From assembly GCF_004124275.1 (NCBI RefSeq), contig NZ_CP027218.1:3847501-3911500 (forward strand): 64,000 nucleotides of DNA. The letters are read 5' to 3'. The translations under genes and the position numbers were made by a program. Of this stretch, positions 52,608-61,206 are shown one piece after another. The first letter of the stretch is position 1. Each line of letters starts with the position of its first letter. The notes below the pieces were generated by a model. That model was given only the letters and a program-made list of their open reading frames with translations, searched no databases and had not been told where the DNA came from. This stretch comes from Pseudomonas sp. DTU12.3. Its GTDB lineage: Bacteria > Pseudomonadota > Gammaproteobacteria > Pseudomonadales > Pseudomonadaceae.

Positions 52608-53705
52608 TCAGAGACCAGACTTCAACCGGCTGAACGCCCGAATCAAAGCCCGATTGAACGCCTTGCCATTGTCATTCTTGCTGTACAGCGAAGCCCGCAC
52701 CGCCTCTGACGGGTACGTCCCCGGATCATTGCGGATCGATGCATCGACCAAGCCATCCGCCGCCGTGATCGCATTAGCGTAATGAATGGTGTCGGTGATT
52801 GGCGCCATCACTTCCGGCGTCATCAAGTAATCCATCAACGCCAATCCGGCCTGAGGGTGCGGGGCGTCCTTGGGAATGACCATCGCGTCAAACCAGATCA
52901 ATGTGCCCTCTTTCGGAATCCGGTAACTGAGCTTGAATGGCTTTTTCGCCGCCTGCGCCTGCCCTGCCGCAATCGCCACGTTGCCGTTCCACGACATCGC
53001 CACACAGGTGTTGCCATTGGCCAGATCACTGATGTTCAGGTCATTGTCGAAGTAGCGGATGTACGGGCGGATCTTCGCCAATTGCTGCTCGGCGAGTTTC
53101 AGGTCATCGAGGTTCTGCCGGTTGATGTCCAGGCCCATATACTTCATGACGGCGGCGAACACTTCGTTCGGGTCATTAAGCAAACTCACCCCGCAGTCGG
53201 CAAATTTCGAAACCACCGCCGGATCGAACAGCATCGCCCAACTGTCCGTCGGCGCATCAGGCAAACGTTGCTTGATCGCCTCCTCCTGGTACCCCACGCC
53301 AGTGGTACCCCAAGCGTAGATGCCGGCGAAACGATTGCCCGGATCAAACACCGCCATGTGCTGGCGGAACTCCTCGCCGACCCCGGCAAAGTGTGGCACC
53401 CGGGCCTTGTCCAGCGGCTGGATCGCACCGCTTTCAATGGCCCGCGACAGGTGCTGGCCAGCGGTCAGCACCAGGTCGTAGCCGCTGCGCCCGGTAAGCA
53501 GTTTGGTCTCGACGGTTTCCAGCGAGTCGAAGTGATCGGCGACCACATGAATGCCGGTTTTCGCCTCGAAATTCTTCAAGGTGTCCGGGGCCAGGTACTC
53601 GCCCCAGATGTACAGGTTGACCACCGGTTTCGCGGTGTCGGCGGCCTGCACACACAAGGGTGCAAGCACCAGCAATAACGCTTGAGTCAGTTTGTGCAGG
53701 CGCAT
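52608..53705 (-). CDS. Periplasmic polyamine-binding protein (PotF/SpuD-like)
   Basis: A 365-residue periplasmic solute-binding protein with signal peptide (HKLTQALLLVLAPLCVQAAD). The family start VVNLYIWGEYLAPDTLKNFEAKTGI and FAGIYAWGTTGVGYQ match the PotD/PotF polyamine group. No permease or ATPase genes are adjacent. It begins two bases after the aguA stop with GGGAG upstream, so it is co-transcribed with agmatine deiminase; agmatine or putrescine is a likely ligand. An equivalent binding protein lies near aguBA in P. aeruginosa. Confidence 0.9.
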   Translation of the reverse strand: MRLHKLTQALLLVLAPLCVQAADTAKPVVNLYIWGEYLAPDTLKNFEAKTGIHVVADHFDSLETVETKLLTGRSGYDLVLTAGQHLSRAIESGAIQPLDKARVPHFAGVGEEFRQHMAVFDPGNRFAGIYAWGTTGVGYQEEAIKQRLPDAPTDSWAMLFDPAVVSKFADCGVSLLNDPNEVFAAVMKYMGLDINRQNLDDLKLAEQQLAKIRPYIRYFDNDLNISDLANGNTCVAMSWNGNVAIAAGQAQAAKKPFKLSYRIPKEGTLIWFDAMVIPKDAPHPQAGLALMDYLMTPEVMAPITDTIHYANAITAADGLVDASIRNDPGTYPSEAVRASLYSKNDNGKAFNRALIRAFSRLKSGL

Positions 53706-53707
53706 GG

Positions 53708-54832
53708 TCAGGCTCCCTTCTTGTGGTCAGGCGTGCCGGCGTATTGCGGCATGGTGATGCACGCGACGTTGCCGCCGCCGAGGAGGATTTCCCGGGAGTT
53801 TTCGATGCCGACGATTTTGTGCTGCGGAAACAGTTCGGCGAGCGTCGCCAAGGCTGCCTGATCCTGACGATCGCCAAACAGCGGCACTACGATCGAGCTG
53901 TTGCCGGCGTAATAGTTGATGTACGACGCGCAGATCTTAGTGCCGGCCTGACGGGTGTGGGTGCTGTCCTGGCGGTCGAGGCCTTCGGCTTCTTCGGCAG
54001 TCCATTCGAGCACGTCCGGTTGCGGCAGTTTGTGCACGATCAGCTCGCGGCCACGGCTGTCACGGGTGCTGCGCAGAATATCGTATGCCTCCTGATAGAT
54101 TTCCCATTGCGGATCGTCGCGATTGTCGGTCCATTGCAGCACCACTTCGCCGGGACGGACGAAACAGGCGAGGTCATCGACGTGGCCATCGGTTTCGTCG
54201 AATTTGCAGCCGCGCGGCAGCCAGATCACTTGTTCGGCGCCGAGGTAATCGGTGAGCCTGCGGGTGACTTCATCCTTGCCCAGATGCTGGTTGCGATTGC
54301 GATTGAGCAGGCACTGTTCGGTGGTGAGGATGCTGCCCTGGCCGTCGCTCTGGATGCCGCCGAGTTCGGCAATCAATGGCGCGCGGTAGCGGTCGAAACG
54401 CTCGATTTCAAGGATCTTGCTGGCGATCTGATCGTCCTTGTCCCACGGGTAGTAGAGGCCGCCGTCGAGACCGCCATAAGCATTGAATTCGAAGTCGACA
54501 CCACGCACTTCGCCGCTCTGGTCATTGACCACAAAGCACGGGCCGCTGTCGCGGAACCAGGTGTCGTTGCAGGTCATTTCCACGACGCGTACTTGCGGCG
54601 GCAACTGTCGGCGCGCGGTGGCAAATTGCGCGGCCGAGGCGCAAACGGTGACCGGTTCGCTGTGGGAGATCGCGGTGACGATCTGCACCCAGACTTTCTG
54701 CGCAGGCTTGGCGCCGTTGCGCCAGACGTCGGTGCGCTCCGGCCAGCCGAGCCAGCAGCCGGACTTGCTTTCGAATTCGCCGGGCAGACGGAAGCCGTCG
54801 TGTTTGGGGGTGGAGTCGAGCAAACGTGCCAT
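53708..54832 (-). CDS. aguA: Agmatine deiminase
   Basis: Converts agmatine to N-carbamoylputrescine in the arginine decarboxylase route to putrescine. The 374 residues show the guanidine-modifying fold: NDTWFRDSGPCFVVND, GCKFDETDGHVDDLACF with the active-site histidine, and the catalytic cysteine in GGGNVACITMPQ, where the usual histidine before cysteine is alanine. GAGG precedes the chosen ATG. The partner gene aguB is not in the window. Downstream in the same operon lies a polyamine-binding protein gene; a LysR gene is upstream. Confidence 0.93.
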   Translation of the reverse strand: MARLLDSTPKHDGFRLPGEFESKSGCWLGWPERTDVWRNGAKPAQKVWVQIVTAISHSEPVTVCASAAQFATARRQLPPQVRVVEMTCNDTWFRDSGPCFVVNDQSGEVRGVDFEFNAYGGLDGGLYYPWDKDDQIASKILEIERFDRYRAPLIAELGGIQSDGQGSILTTEQCLLNRNRNQHLGKDEVTRRLTDYLGAEQVIWLPRGCKFDETDGHVDDLACFVRPGEVVLQWTDNRDDPQWEIYQEAYDILRSTRDSRGRELIVHKLPQPDVLEWTAEEAEGLDRQDSTHTRQAGTKICASYINYYAGNSSIVVPLFGDRQDQAALATLAELFPQHKIVGIENSREILLGGGNVACITMPQYAGTPDHKKGA

Positions 54833-54916
54833 GGTCAAACCTCGTTGTTGGCGATGGGAATGACCACAGGCTACGGTCGCAGGCAGAGCACCCGCCAACG
54901 ATGATTATTGCGGAAC

Positions 54917-54930
54917 AGTTGAATTCAACT
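54917..54930. promoter_or_regulatory. 14-bp palindrome upstream of aguA
   Basis: AGTTGAATTCAACT is a perfect inverted repeat in the 100-base spacer between the LysR gene stop and aguA. It could be an operator for the aguA unit. No regulator-specific consensus was recognised. Confidence 0.3.
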
Positions 54931-54932
54931 CA

Positions 54933-55817
54933 TCAATCCGTCAGTTGATCGTTGAACCATTCGAGCATTTGCGCGACTGCCGGACGCTCCATGCGCACCC
55001 GTTCACAGACCAGCGCGTATTGGCCGAGGGCGGTCATGCTCGAGGCGAACGGCCGCACCAGCCGGCCGTTCTGCAAATCTTCCTGCGCAGTGAGGTTGTC
55101 GCCCATCGCAACGCCCTGCCCTTGCGCCGCCGCTTCCAAGGCCAAGCCTGCGTGGGCGAAATACAACTGACGCTGCGGACGTTGATCGCCGGCATGACTG
55201 GTCAGCCATGCGGTCCAGGTCTTGCCGTCCTGATCGTCGTGCAGCAAACAATGGCGGGCCAGATCCTTCGGCGTCTTCAGCGTGCCCTGGTTGAACAGGC
55301 CGGGGCTGCACACCGGGAAGAATTGCAGCGCCGGCAACGGTCGGACGAAATAGGCGCTGCTGTCGACCGGGCCGGTGCCGTAGGTGATTGCCAGGTCGAT
55401 GTCTTCGCCAGGGGCGCTGGCGTCGATCGGTTGTTCGTAGAGGTGCAAGGTGATGTGCGGGTAGCGCGCGTAGAAATCGCTGAGACGGCTCATCAACCAC
55501 TTTTGCGCGAGTTCGGCGGTGACGGCCAGTCGCAATACCGCCAGTGACGATGGATCACGTAACTCATCGCAGGCGTCGCCGATCAGTTCGAAGGCCTGCT
55601 GCAGGCTCTGCATCAGCCGTCCGGCGGCGATGGTCGGGCGAATCTGCCGGCCTTCGCGGATGAACAGCGAGACGCCAAGTTGCTCTTCGAGCTGGCGGAT
55701 CTGATGGCTGACGGCGCTGTCGGTGACGCACAGTTCAGCGGCGGCCCGGCCGAAATGCGCGTGACGGGCGGCGCATTCGAAGGTTCTGAGGGCGGCCAGT
55801 GAGGGCAGTCTACGCAT
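54933..55817 (-). CDS. LysR-family transcriptional regulator, GcvA-like
   Basis: A 294-residue LysR-type regulator: HTH in RLPSLAALRTFECAARHAHFGRAAAELCVTDSAVSHQIRQLEEQLG, effector domain from about residue 92 with AVTAELAQKWLMSRLSDFYARYP. The pattern is that of the GcvA subgroup. It precedes aguA and the binding-protein gene in the same orientation, so it may control agmatine use. Its own target sites are not identified. Confidence 0.9.
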   Translation of the reverse strand: MRRLPSLAALRTFECAARHAHFGRAAAELCVTDSAVSHQIRQLEEQLGVSLFIREGRQIRPTIAAGRLMQSLQQAFELIGDACDELRDPSSLAVLRLAVTAELAQKWLMSRLSDFYARYPHITLHLYEQPIDASAPGEDIDLAITYGTGPVDSSAYFVRPLPALQFFPVCSPGLFNQGTLKTPKDLARHCLLHDDQDGKTWTAWLTSHAGDQRPQRQLYFAHAGLALEAAAQGQGVAMGDNLTAQEDLQNGRLVRPFASSMTALGQYALVCERVRMERPAVAQMLEWFNDQLTD

Positions 55818-55872
55818 GGGTTGAGATCCCTGTTTTTAGGACGACATGCTGACCGCAGCTGTCGCACGAGTC

Positions 55873-55962
55873 CAGTAGGAGCTGCCGTAGGCTGCGATCT
55901 TTTGATGGTGTATTTTGAAGGGCCAGATCAAAAGATCGCAGCCTGCGGCAGCTCCTACAGGG
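55873..55962. repeat. REP-like family B, tail-to-tail pair
   Basis: CAGTAGGAGCTGCCGTAGGC and its inverted partner GCCTGCGGCAGCTCCTACAG, between the LysR gene start and the GFA gene. Confidence 0.85.
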
Positions 55963-56048
55963 GAAACGCTTGCCAGCGAAGGCGGCAGCATGATCGCCAC
56001 AAACCTTCTAGGCTGAACCGCACCACTTCAGCCCACCGGAGGCCCCTC

Positions 56049-56537
56049 ATGCACCTCGAAGGCTCCTGCCACTGCGGCGCCGTCACCTTCAGCCTGACCA
56101 GCGCCCACCCCTACCCTTATCAACGCTGCTACTGCTCGATCTGCCGCAAGACCCAGGGCGGTGGTGGCTATGCGATCAACCTCGGCGGCGACTCGGCCAG
56201 CCTCAAGGTTCAGGGGCGCAAACACATCTCGATCTACCACGCGAAGATGAAGGACGAAGGCGACAAACGTGCACACCGCAGCACCGCCGAACGGCATTTC
56301 TGCTCACTGTGCGGCAGCGGTTTATGGCTGTTCAGCCCGGAGTGGCCGGAGCTGATCCACCCCTTCGCCTCGGCCATCGACACGCCGTTGCCGGTGCCGC
56401 CGGAGCACACGCACTTGATGCTCGGTTCGAAGGCGCCGTGGGTTGAGGTGAACGCAAAGCCCGCAGACAAGCAGTTTGAGGTTTATCCCCAAGAGTCAAT
56501 TGCGCAGTGGCATGAGCGGTTGGGGTTGCTCAAATGA
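56049..56537 (+). CDS. GFA family protein
   Basis: A 162-residue GFA-domain zinc protein, MHLEGSCHCGAVTFSL, with CYCSICRKTQGGGG and HFCSLCGSGLW providing the zinc cysteines. Longer than the protein at 37041 and not closely similar. GGAGG lies eight bases before the ATG. Function unproven; a role in formaldehyde or thiol chemistry is only suggested by the family name. Confidence 0.88.
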   Translation: MHLEGSCHCGAVTFSLTSAHPYPYQRCYCSICRKTQGGGGYAINLGGDSASLKVQGRKHISIYHAKMKDEGDKRAHRSTAERHFCSLCGSGLWLFSPEWPELIHPFASAIDTPLPVPPEHTHLMLGSKAPWVEVNAKPADKQFEVYPQESIAQWHERLGLLK

Positions 56538-56566
56538 GTGGGGAATTGTGGTGTGATTGATGGCCT

Positions 56567-56634
56567 CTTCGCGAGCAAGCTCGCTCCCACATCTGGAATG
56601 CATTCAATCTGTGGGAGCGAGCCTGCTCGCGAAG
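56567..56634. repeat. REP-like family A, head-to-head pair
   Basis: CTTCGCGAGCAAGCTCGCTC and its inverted arm TGTGGGAGCGAGCCTGCTCG, about 30 bases apart. Confidence 0.85.
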
Positions 56635-56656
56635 AGGCCGGGACTGGCAACGCAGA

Positions 56657-57943
56657 TCAATCCAGATGCGCCCAGGTCATCCGAAACGATGCCCCGCCCC
56701 ATTCCGATTCACCGACTTCGACCTGCCCGCCATGCGACTGCGACACCCGTCGCACCAGCGCCAGGCCCAAACCAAACCCGCCGGTACGCCGATCGCGGCT
56801 GGCATCCAGCCGCGAAAATGGCTCGAAAATCTTCTCGCGCCCATCCAGCGGCACCCCCGGCCCGTCGTCGTTGACCCGCACTTCGTAGTATTCGCCATTG
56901 CGCTCCAGCGTCACTTCCACGCGCTGCTCGGCATAACGAATGGCATTGCGCAGCAGATTGATCACCGCCCGCGCCATGAACCGCGGTTCGATGCGCACGG
57001 TATCGAGCAGGCAATCGCCAATCAGCAACTGCACCCCCGCCGCTTCCGCTTCCAGCGCCACGCTGCCGACGACGCTGTCGAGCCAGTTGGCAGCCTGGAT
57101 ATTCTCGCGTTTGATCACCGTCGCGCCGCGCTCAAGGCTGGCGTAGGTCAACAGTTCGGAGACCATCTCTTCCAGCTCGCCAAGGTCGGCATACATATCG
57201 GCAATCAGCTCGCGGTTCTGGCTGGCGCCCGGTTGTTGCTTGAGTTGGTCGAGCTCAAACGACAACCGCGCAATCGGCGTGCGCAGTTCATGGGACACGG
57301 CGTTGGTCAGCTCGCGCTGATTGGCGATCAAACCTTCGATACGCGCCGCCATCAGGTTGAAGTGCTCGGCCAGGTCGCGGATGTTCGAGCGTTTCGACAA
57401 TTGAATGCGAGACGACAAGTCGTTGCCGCCAAAACGCTCGGCGGCCAGCCGCAGTTTTTCCAGATCACGCCAGTGCGGGCGCACCCAGAAAAACAGGACG
57501 ATACCGATCACCACGGCAATCATCAGGTACGCCGCGACGATGTAGAAAGGCATCAGGCTCGGTTCTGCGGGCAGGCGAATACTCAGCAACTGCGGGCCGC
57601 CATCGATGGCGGAAATGTATTGGCTGTATTTGTCGCGGATGACCAGCAAGCCATCGGCCAGCTCGGTTTTTTCCTCGTCGGTCAGGTTCAGTTGGTCGGC
57701 ATCGACCAGCGTCAGCCCCAGCCCGTAGTGCGGGCGTATCGATTGCAACTGGTTTTCCCGCGCAGGGCCATCGAGTTCACGTAACTGCTGAGTGAGCGTC
57801 CAGGCCTGACCGCGTACGGCTTCACGGTTGTAGTCACGTTGCTGATAATCGAGCAGCGCATCGAACGTGTGTTCAACCGTCTGCAACGCCAACACCAGCC
57901 CCACCGTCATGACCAGAAACAGCCCGAAAAATAACCGCAGCAT
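56657..57943 (-). CDS. Sensor histidine kinase, RstB-like
   Basis: Inner-membrane sensor kinase of 428 residues: a first membrane helix (residues 1-22), a periplasmic sensor of about 110 residues, a second helix (FYIVAAYLMIAVVIGIVLFFW), HAMP region, the phospho-acceptor in NAVSHELRTPIARLSFELDQL and a HATPase with NLLRNAIRYAEQ and DDGPGVP. The periplasmic part and pairing resemble RstB. It starts immediately after the stop of its response regulator. Signal unknown. Confidence 0.9.
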   Translation of the reverse strand: MLRLFFGLFLVMTVGLVLALQTVEHTFDALLDYQQRDYNREAVRGQAWTLTQQLRELDGPARENQLQSIRPHYGLGLTLVDADQLNLTDEEKTELADGLLVIRDKYSQYISAIDGGPQLLSIRLPAEPSLMPFYIVAAYLMIAVVIGIVLFFWVRPHWRDLEKLRLAAERFGGNDLSSRIQLSKRSNIRDLAEHFNLMAARIEGLIANQRELTNAVSHELRTPIARLSFELDQLKQQPGASQNRELIADMYADLGELEEMVSELLTYASLERGATVIKRENIQAANWLDSVVGSVALEAEAAGVQLLIGDCLLDTVRIEPRFMARAVINLLRNAIRYAEQRVEVTLERNGEYYEVRVNDDGPGVPLDGREKIFEPFSRLDASRDRRTGGFGLGLALVRRVSQSHGGQVEVGESEWGGASFRMTWAHLD

Positions 57944-58672
57944 CTACAGCTCCCAGGCGAACGGATTGAACAGATAACCTTTGCCCCATACGGTCTTGAT
58001 GCACACCGGTTCGCGAGGGTTGTCCTTGAGTTTGTTACGCAGTTTGCTGATGTACACGTCGACGCTGCGATTGAGCCCGTCGAAGGCAATGCCGCGCATG
58101 CGGTTGAGAATGTCATCGCGCGAGAGCGTCTTGCCCGCCGCGCTGGCGAGCAACCACAACAGCTCGAACTCCATGGTGGTCATTTCGATGACTTCCCCGG
58201 CCAGGCGCACTTCGCGGCAACTGCGGTCGATCCTCAAATGGCCGAACTCGAGCAGACTGACCACGTTGCTGTCCGGCACCTGCCGCCGTTGCAACGCCCG
58301 CAGGCGGGCCAGCAAGACCGGCGGTTTGATCGGTTTGATCACGTAGTCATCGGCACCCGATTCCAGGCCGAGAATGTGGTCGAGGTCGTCTTCCTTGGCG
58401 GTCAGAATCACGATCGGCGTATCCGACACGCTGCGAATTTCGCGGCACACGTGCAGGCCACTCTGCCCCGGCAGCATCAGGTCGAGCACCACCACTTTCG
58501 GCTTGAATTCGAGAAACGCGGCCACCGCCAGATCGCCGCGATGCACCGAGCGGACTTCGTAGCCGTGTTGTTCGAGGAAGTGGGCGATCAGCGCGGCAAG
58601 ACGCTCGTCGTCTTCCACCAGCAGGACTTTGCCAAAACCCAGATTATCCATATCGACCGTGTGCCAACCCAT
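57944..58672 (-). CDS. OmpR-family response regulator, RstA-like
   Basis: A 242-residue response regulator with receiver domain (LLVEDDERLAALIAHFL, phosphorylation at D64 in VVVLDLMLPG, conserved T and K in ILTAKEDD and DDYVIKPIKPP) and a winged-helix output domain (SVDVYISKLRNKLKDNPREP). It overlaps nothing but abuts the kinase gene without a gap, forming an operon. The ATG seven codons in is an alternative start; neither has a strong ribosome site. Confidence 0.9.
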   Translation of the reverse strand: MGWHTVDMDNLGFGKVLLVEDDERLAALIAHFLEQHGYEVRSVHRGDLAVAAFLEFKPKVVVLDLMLPGQSGLHVCREIRSVSDTPIVILTAKEDDLDHILGLESGADDYVIKPIKPPVLLARLRALQRRQVPDSNVVSLLEFGHLRIDRSCREVRLAGEVIEMTTMEFELLWLLASAAGKTLSRDDILNRMRGIAFDGLNRSVDVYISKLRNKLKDNPREPVCIKTVWGKGYLFNPFAWEL

Positions 58673-58767
58673 GTGTAAGGGCCGACATTATGGCGGCATT
58701 CGCAGGCGAGGACCGTTTTGCGCTGATGTTTCATACTCTTAAGAGTTTTTAACAATCACACGCGCAA

Positions 58768-58850
58768 AGATCGCAGCCTTCGGCAGCTGCTACATCTTGA
58801 ATGCGTTTCCCTGTAGGAGCTGCCGAAGGCTGCGATCTTTTGATCTTAAC
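58768..58850. repeat. REP-like family B, head-to-head pair
   Basis: AAGATCGCAGCCTTCGGCAG, then after about 25 bases CTGTAGGAGCTGCCGAAGGC, so the outer ends of the two units face each other. It touches the stop codon of miaE. It shows that head-to-head family B pairs, as inferred for the IS110 target at 16715, exist in this genome. Confidence 0.82.
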
Positions 58851-59454
58851 GGTTTACAGGCACACCACTGTGAAAGCGGAATTCTTCATCCGGCGATTCA
58901 ATCAGCTCCTGCTCGGCAGCGCGGACCCGCTCGATCACCTGCGCAACATCCTTGGCCTCGCCGTACTGATAAGCCAGCTTCAGATAACCCTGAAAATGCC
59001 GCGCCTCGCTTTTCAGCAGGCCAAAGTAGAACTTGCCGAGTTCTTCGTCCAGATGCGGCACCAGCGCTTCGAACCGCTCGCAACTGCGCGCTTCGATAAA
59101 CGCCCCGACCACCAGCGTATCGACCAGCTTCACCGGCTCGTGGCTGCGCACCACCTTGCGCAGGCTCGACGCGTAACGGCCGGCATGCAGCTGGCGCAGC
59201 TCGATCTTGCGGCGTTTCATCAGGCGCATGACCTGTTCGTGGTGCACCAGCTCTTCCCGGGCCAGACGCGACATCATGTTGATCAGGTCGACGTGGGAAT
59301 GGTACTTGGCTATCAGGCTCAGCGCGGTGCTGGCAGCCTTGAACTCGCAGTTCTTGTGGTCGATCAGCAGGGTTTCCTGATCGGCCAGTGCGGCCTGGAC
59401 CCAGGCGTCGGGGGTGCGGCAGCCAAGGAATTCGTGGATTTCGGGAAGGATCAT
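58846..59454 (-). CDS. miaE: tRNA-(ms2io6A)-hydroxylase MiaE
   Basis: Non-haem di-iron monooxygenase that hydroxylates the isopentenyl group on A37 of tRNAs reading UNN codons. The 202 residues include the di-iron ligand runs AREELVHHEQV, FIEARSCERFEAL and SEARHFQGYLKLA, in a ferritin-like bundle. The start MILPEIHEFLGCRTPDAW matches the family, so 37 upstream codons were dropped. Divergent from the Usp gene with a spacer of about 160 bases that carries an Anr box. Confidence 0.93.
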   Translation of the reverse strand: MILPEIHEFLGCRTPDAWVQAALADQETLLIDHKNCEFKAASTALSLIAKYHSHVDLINMMSRLAREELVHHEQVMRLMKRRKIELRQLHAGRYASSLRKVVRSHEPVKLVDTLVVGAFIEARSCERFEALVPHLDEELGKFYFGLLKSEARHFQGYLKLAYQYGEAKDVAQVIERVRAAEQELIESPDEEFRFHSGVPVNR

Positions 59455-59529
59455 GGGGCTCACGGTAAAGGTGTTCGAGCGAAGGGCGCCGATTATACCG
59501 GCCTGCCCGCAGACCACCAGTCGCCCGCG

Positions 59530-59572
59530 TTGATATGCATCAAGTCGCAAGCGCATGAGCAGCAACTATAGT
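59530..59572 (+). promoter_or_regulatory. Anr/FNR-dependent promoter of the universal stress gene
   Basis: TTGATATGCATCAA (59530-59543) is a perfect Anr/FNR box (TTGAT-N4-ATCAA). A good -10, TATAGT, lies at 59567-59572. The box centre is at -41.5 relative to a start expected near 59578, the classical class II position. The gene is 41 bases further on. Such control fits low-oxygen induction of Usp proteins in Pseudomonas. Confidence 0.85.
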
Positions 59573-59612
59573 TGTGCAACGCCGTGCCTTTTCTTTGCTG
59601 GAGACTCCGCTC

Positions 59613-60476
59613 ATGCAAGCCATTCGCAGCATTCTGGTGGTCATCGAACCCGAACATTCGGAAAGTCTGGCGCTCAAGCGCGCCAAGCTGATCGCGGGCG
59701 TGACCCAGGCCCATCTGCACCTGCTGGTGTGTGACAAGAAGCACGACCACGCCGGCATGCTCGGCGTACTCAAGGCCGCGCTGTTGGCCGAGGGTTACAG
59801 CGTGACCACCGAACAGGCGTGGAACGAGAGCCTGCACGAAACCATCATCGATGTGCAGCAGGCCGAGGGCTGCGGGCTGGTGGTCAAGCAGCACTTCCCT
59901 GACAGTCCGCTGAAAAAGGCCCTGCTGACGCCGGCGGACTGGAAACTCTTGCGCCACTGTCCGACCCCGGTGCTGCTGGTGAAAACGTCCACTTCATGGA
60001 AAGACCGCGTGATCCTGGCTGCCGTCGATGTCGGCAATGCCGATGGCGAACACCGGCATCTGCACACCACGATCATTGATCACGGCTATGACATTGCCAG
60101 GCTGGCCAAAGCGCACCTGCATGTGATTGCGGCGCATCCTTCACCGATGCTGTCGGCGGCGGATCCGACTTTCCAGCTGAGCGAAACCATCGAAGCGCGC
60201 TATCGCGAGCAGTGTCGGGCGTTTCAGGCGGAATTTGATGTCGATGACGAACATTTGCACATCGAGGAAGGCCCGGCGGATGTGCTGATCCCGTTCATGG
60301 CGCACAAGCTGCAGGCGGCGGTGACCGTGATTGGCACGGTGGCGCGGACCGGTTTGTCAGGAGCGTTGATCGGCAATACCGCAGAAGTGGTGCTGGACGA
60401 GCTGGAAAGCGACGTACTGGTGCTCAAGCCGCAGGAGGTCGAGGATCATCTGGTGGAGTTGGCGGTGAAACATTAA
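59613..60476 (+). CDS. Universal stress protein, two Usp domains (UspE-like)
   Basis: A 287-residue cytoplasmic protein with two Usp domains: residues 1-140 (SILVVIEPEHSESLALKRAKL) and 141-287 (WKDRVILAAVDVG). The second domain ends with the ATP-binding-like GTVARTGLSGALIGNTAEVVLDEL, while the first lacks an obvious ATP motif. GGAG precedes the ATG. A class II Anr box lies upstream, so low-oxygen induction is likely. Role in survival under anaerobic energy stress is inferred from other Pseudomonas Usp proteins. Confidence 0.92.
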   Translation: MQAIRSILVVIEPEHSESLALKRAKLIAGVTQAHLHLLVCDKKHDHAGMLGVLKAALLAEGYSVTTEQAWNESLHETIIDVQQAEGCGLVVKQHFPDSPLKKALLTPADWKLLRHCPTPVLLVKTSTSWKDRVILAAVDVGNADGEHRHLHTTIIDHGYDIARLAKAHLHVIAAHPSPMLSAADPTFQLSETIEARYREQCRAFQAEFDVDDEHLHIEEGPADVLIPFMAHKLQAAVTVIGTVARTGLSGALIGNTAEVVLDELESDVLVLKPQEVEDHLVELAVKH

Positions 60477-60500
60477 GACCTGTGGTGCCTGAGCCGGCCC

Positions 60501-60576
60501 TTCGCGAGCAAGCCCGCTCCCACATTGGTTTTGTGAACGACACCAATCCAATGTGGGAGCGGGCTTGCTCGCGAAG
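60501..60576. repeat. REP-like family A, head-to-head pair
   Basis: CTTCGCGAGCAAGCCCGCTC and its inverse GTGGGAGCGGGCTTGCTCGC about 30 bases apart, between convergent genes. Confidence 0.85.
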
Positions 60577-60586
60577 CTTTTGATCT

Positions 60587-61057
60587 TCAGGCGCCGAAGG
60601 CGTCTTTGAGGAATCCGGGGGCGATGTAGCGCTGATAATGCGCTTCCGACAGCAGGAAGAATTCCCGATCAATGGCATCGCGTAATTCCGGCAGGTTCCA
60701 CTCGCGAAACTCCGGCAGCAACACCATCCCGTACGCTTCCAGATTAATGATCACCCGCGCACCACGAGCGATCAGCTGATACGCCCAGCAATATTCCGAT
60801 TGATGCGGCACGAAGCGGATCTTGCGCTGTTCGAGCTGCTCGCGCAGGCGCGCCGAATCGAAAATCTCGACCTTTCCCGCCATCACTTGTGACAGCAATT
60901 GTTCCAGACGCAGCCACACCGCGCGTTTTTCCTCCTCGTTGTAACCATTCCAATGGATCACTTCGTGGTGGAAACGCTTGCAGCCACGGCACACCAGATC
61001 ACCGTAAACAGTGGAGCAGAGGCCGACGCAGGGGGTCTTGATGGTCTGATTGGGCAT
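60587..61057 (-). CDS. DUF1289 family protein
   Basis: A 156-residue protein with an N-terminal DUF1289 cysteine motif (TPCVGLCSTVYGDLVCRGCKRFHHEV), probably a zinc or iron-sulphur site with C-x3-C and C-x2-C spacing, followed by a C-terminal region of unknown fold. The start MPNQTIKTPC was used and 20 upstream codons were dropped. Convergent with the Usp gene and divergent from acnB. Function unknown. Confidence 0.88.
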   Translation of the reverse strand: MPNQTIKTPCVGLCSTVYGDLVCRGCKRFHHEVIHWNGYNEEEKRAVWLRLEQLLSQVMAGKVEIFDSARLREQLEQRKIRFVPHQSEYCWAYQLIARGARVIINLEAYGMVLLPEFREWNLPELRDAIDREFFLLSEAHYQRYIAPGFLKDAFGA

Positions 61058-61146
61058 AAAGTAGGCAAAGGCACTGAAACGCGGAACAGGTCGGCATGTT
61101 AGCCCTTTGTCTAACATTCATCACCCCTCAAACTTCAGGGACGAAC

Positions 61147-61175
61147 TTACGTTTAATTTTTTTTTGCCGTAGAAT
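61147..61175 (+). promoter_or_regulatory. Weak candidate promoter of acnB
   Basis: TAGAAT (61170-61175) is a good -10. The -35 at 17-base spacing (TTACGT, 61147-61152) is poor, so an activator or another promoter may be involved. A start near 61182 would place the structured leader in the transcript. Confidence 0.35.
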
Positions 61176-61206
61176 CAGCCAGCCTTTTAAGGCGCCAATG
61201 TCCGTT

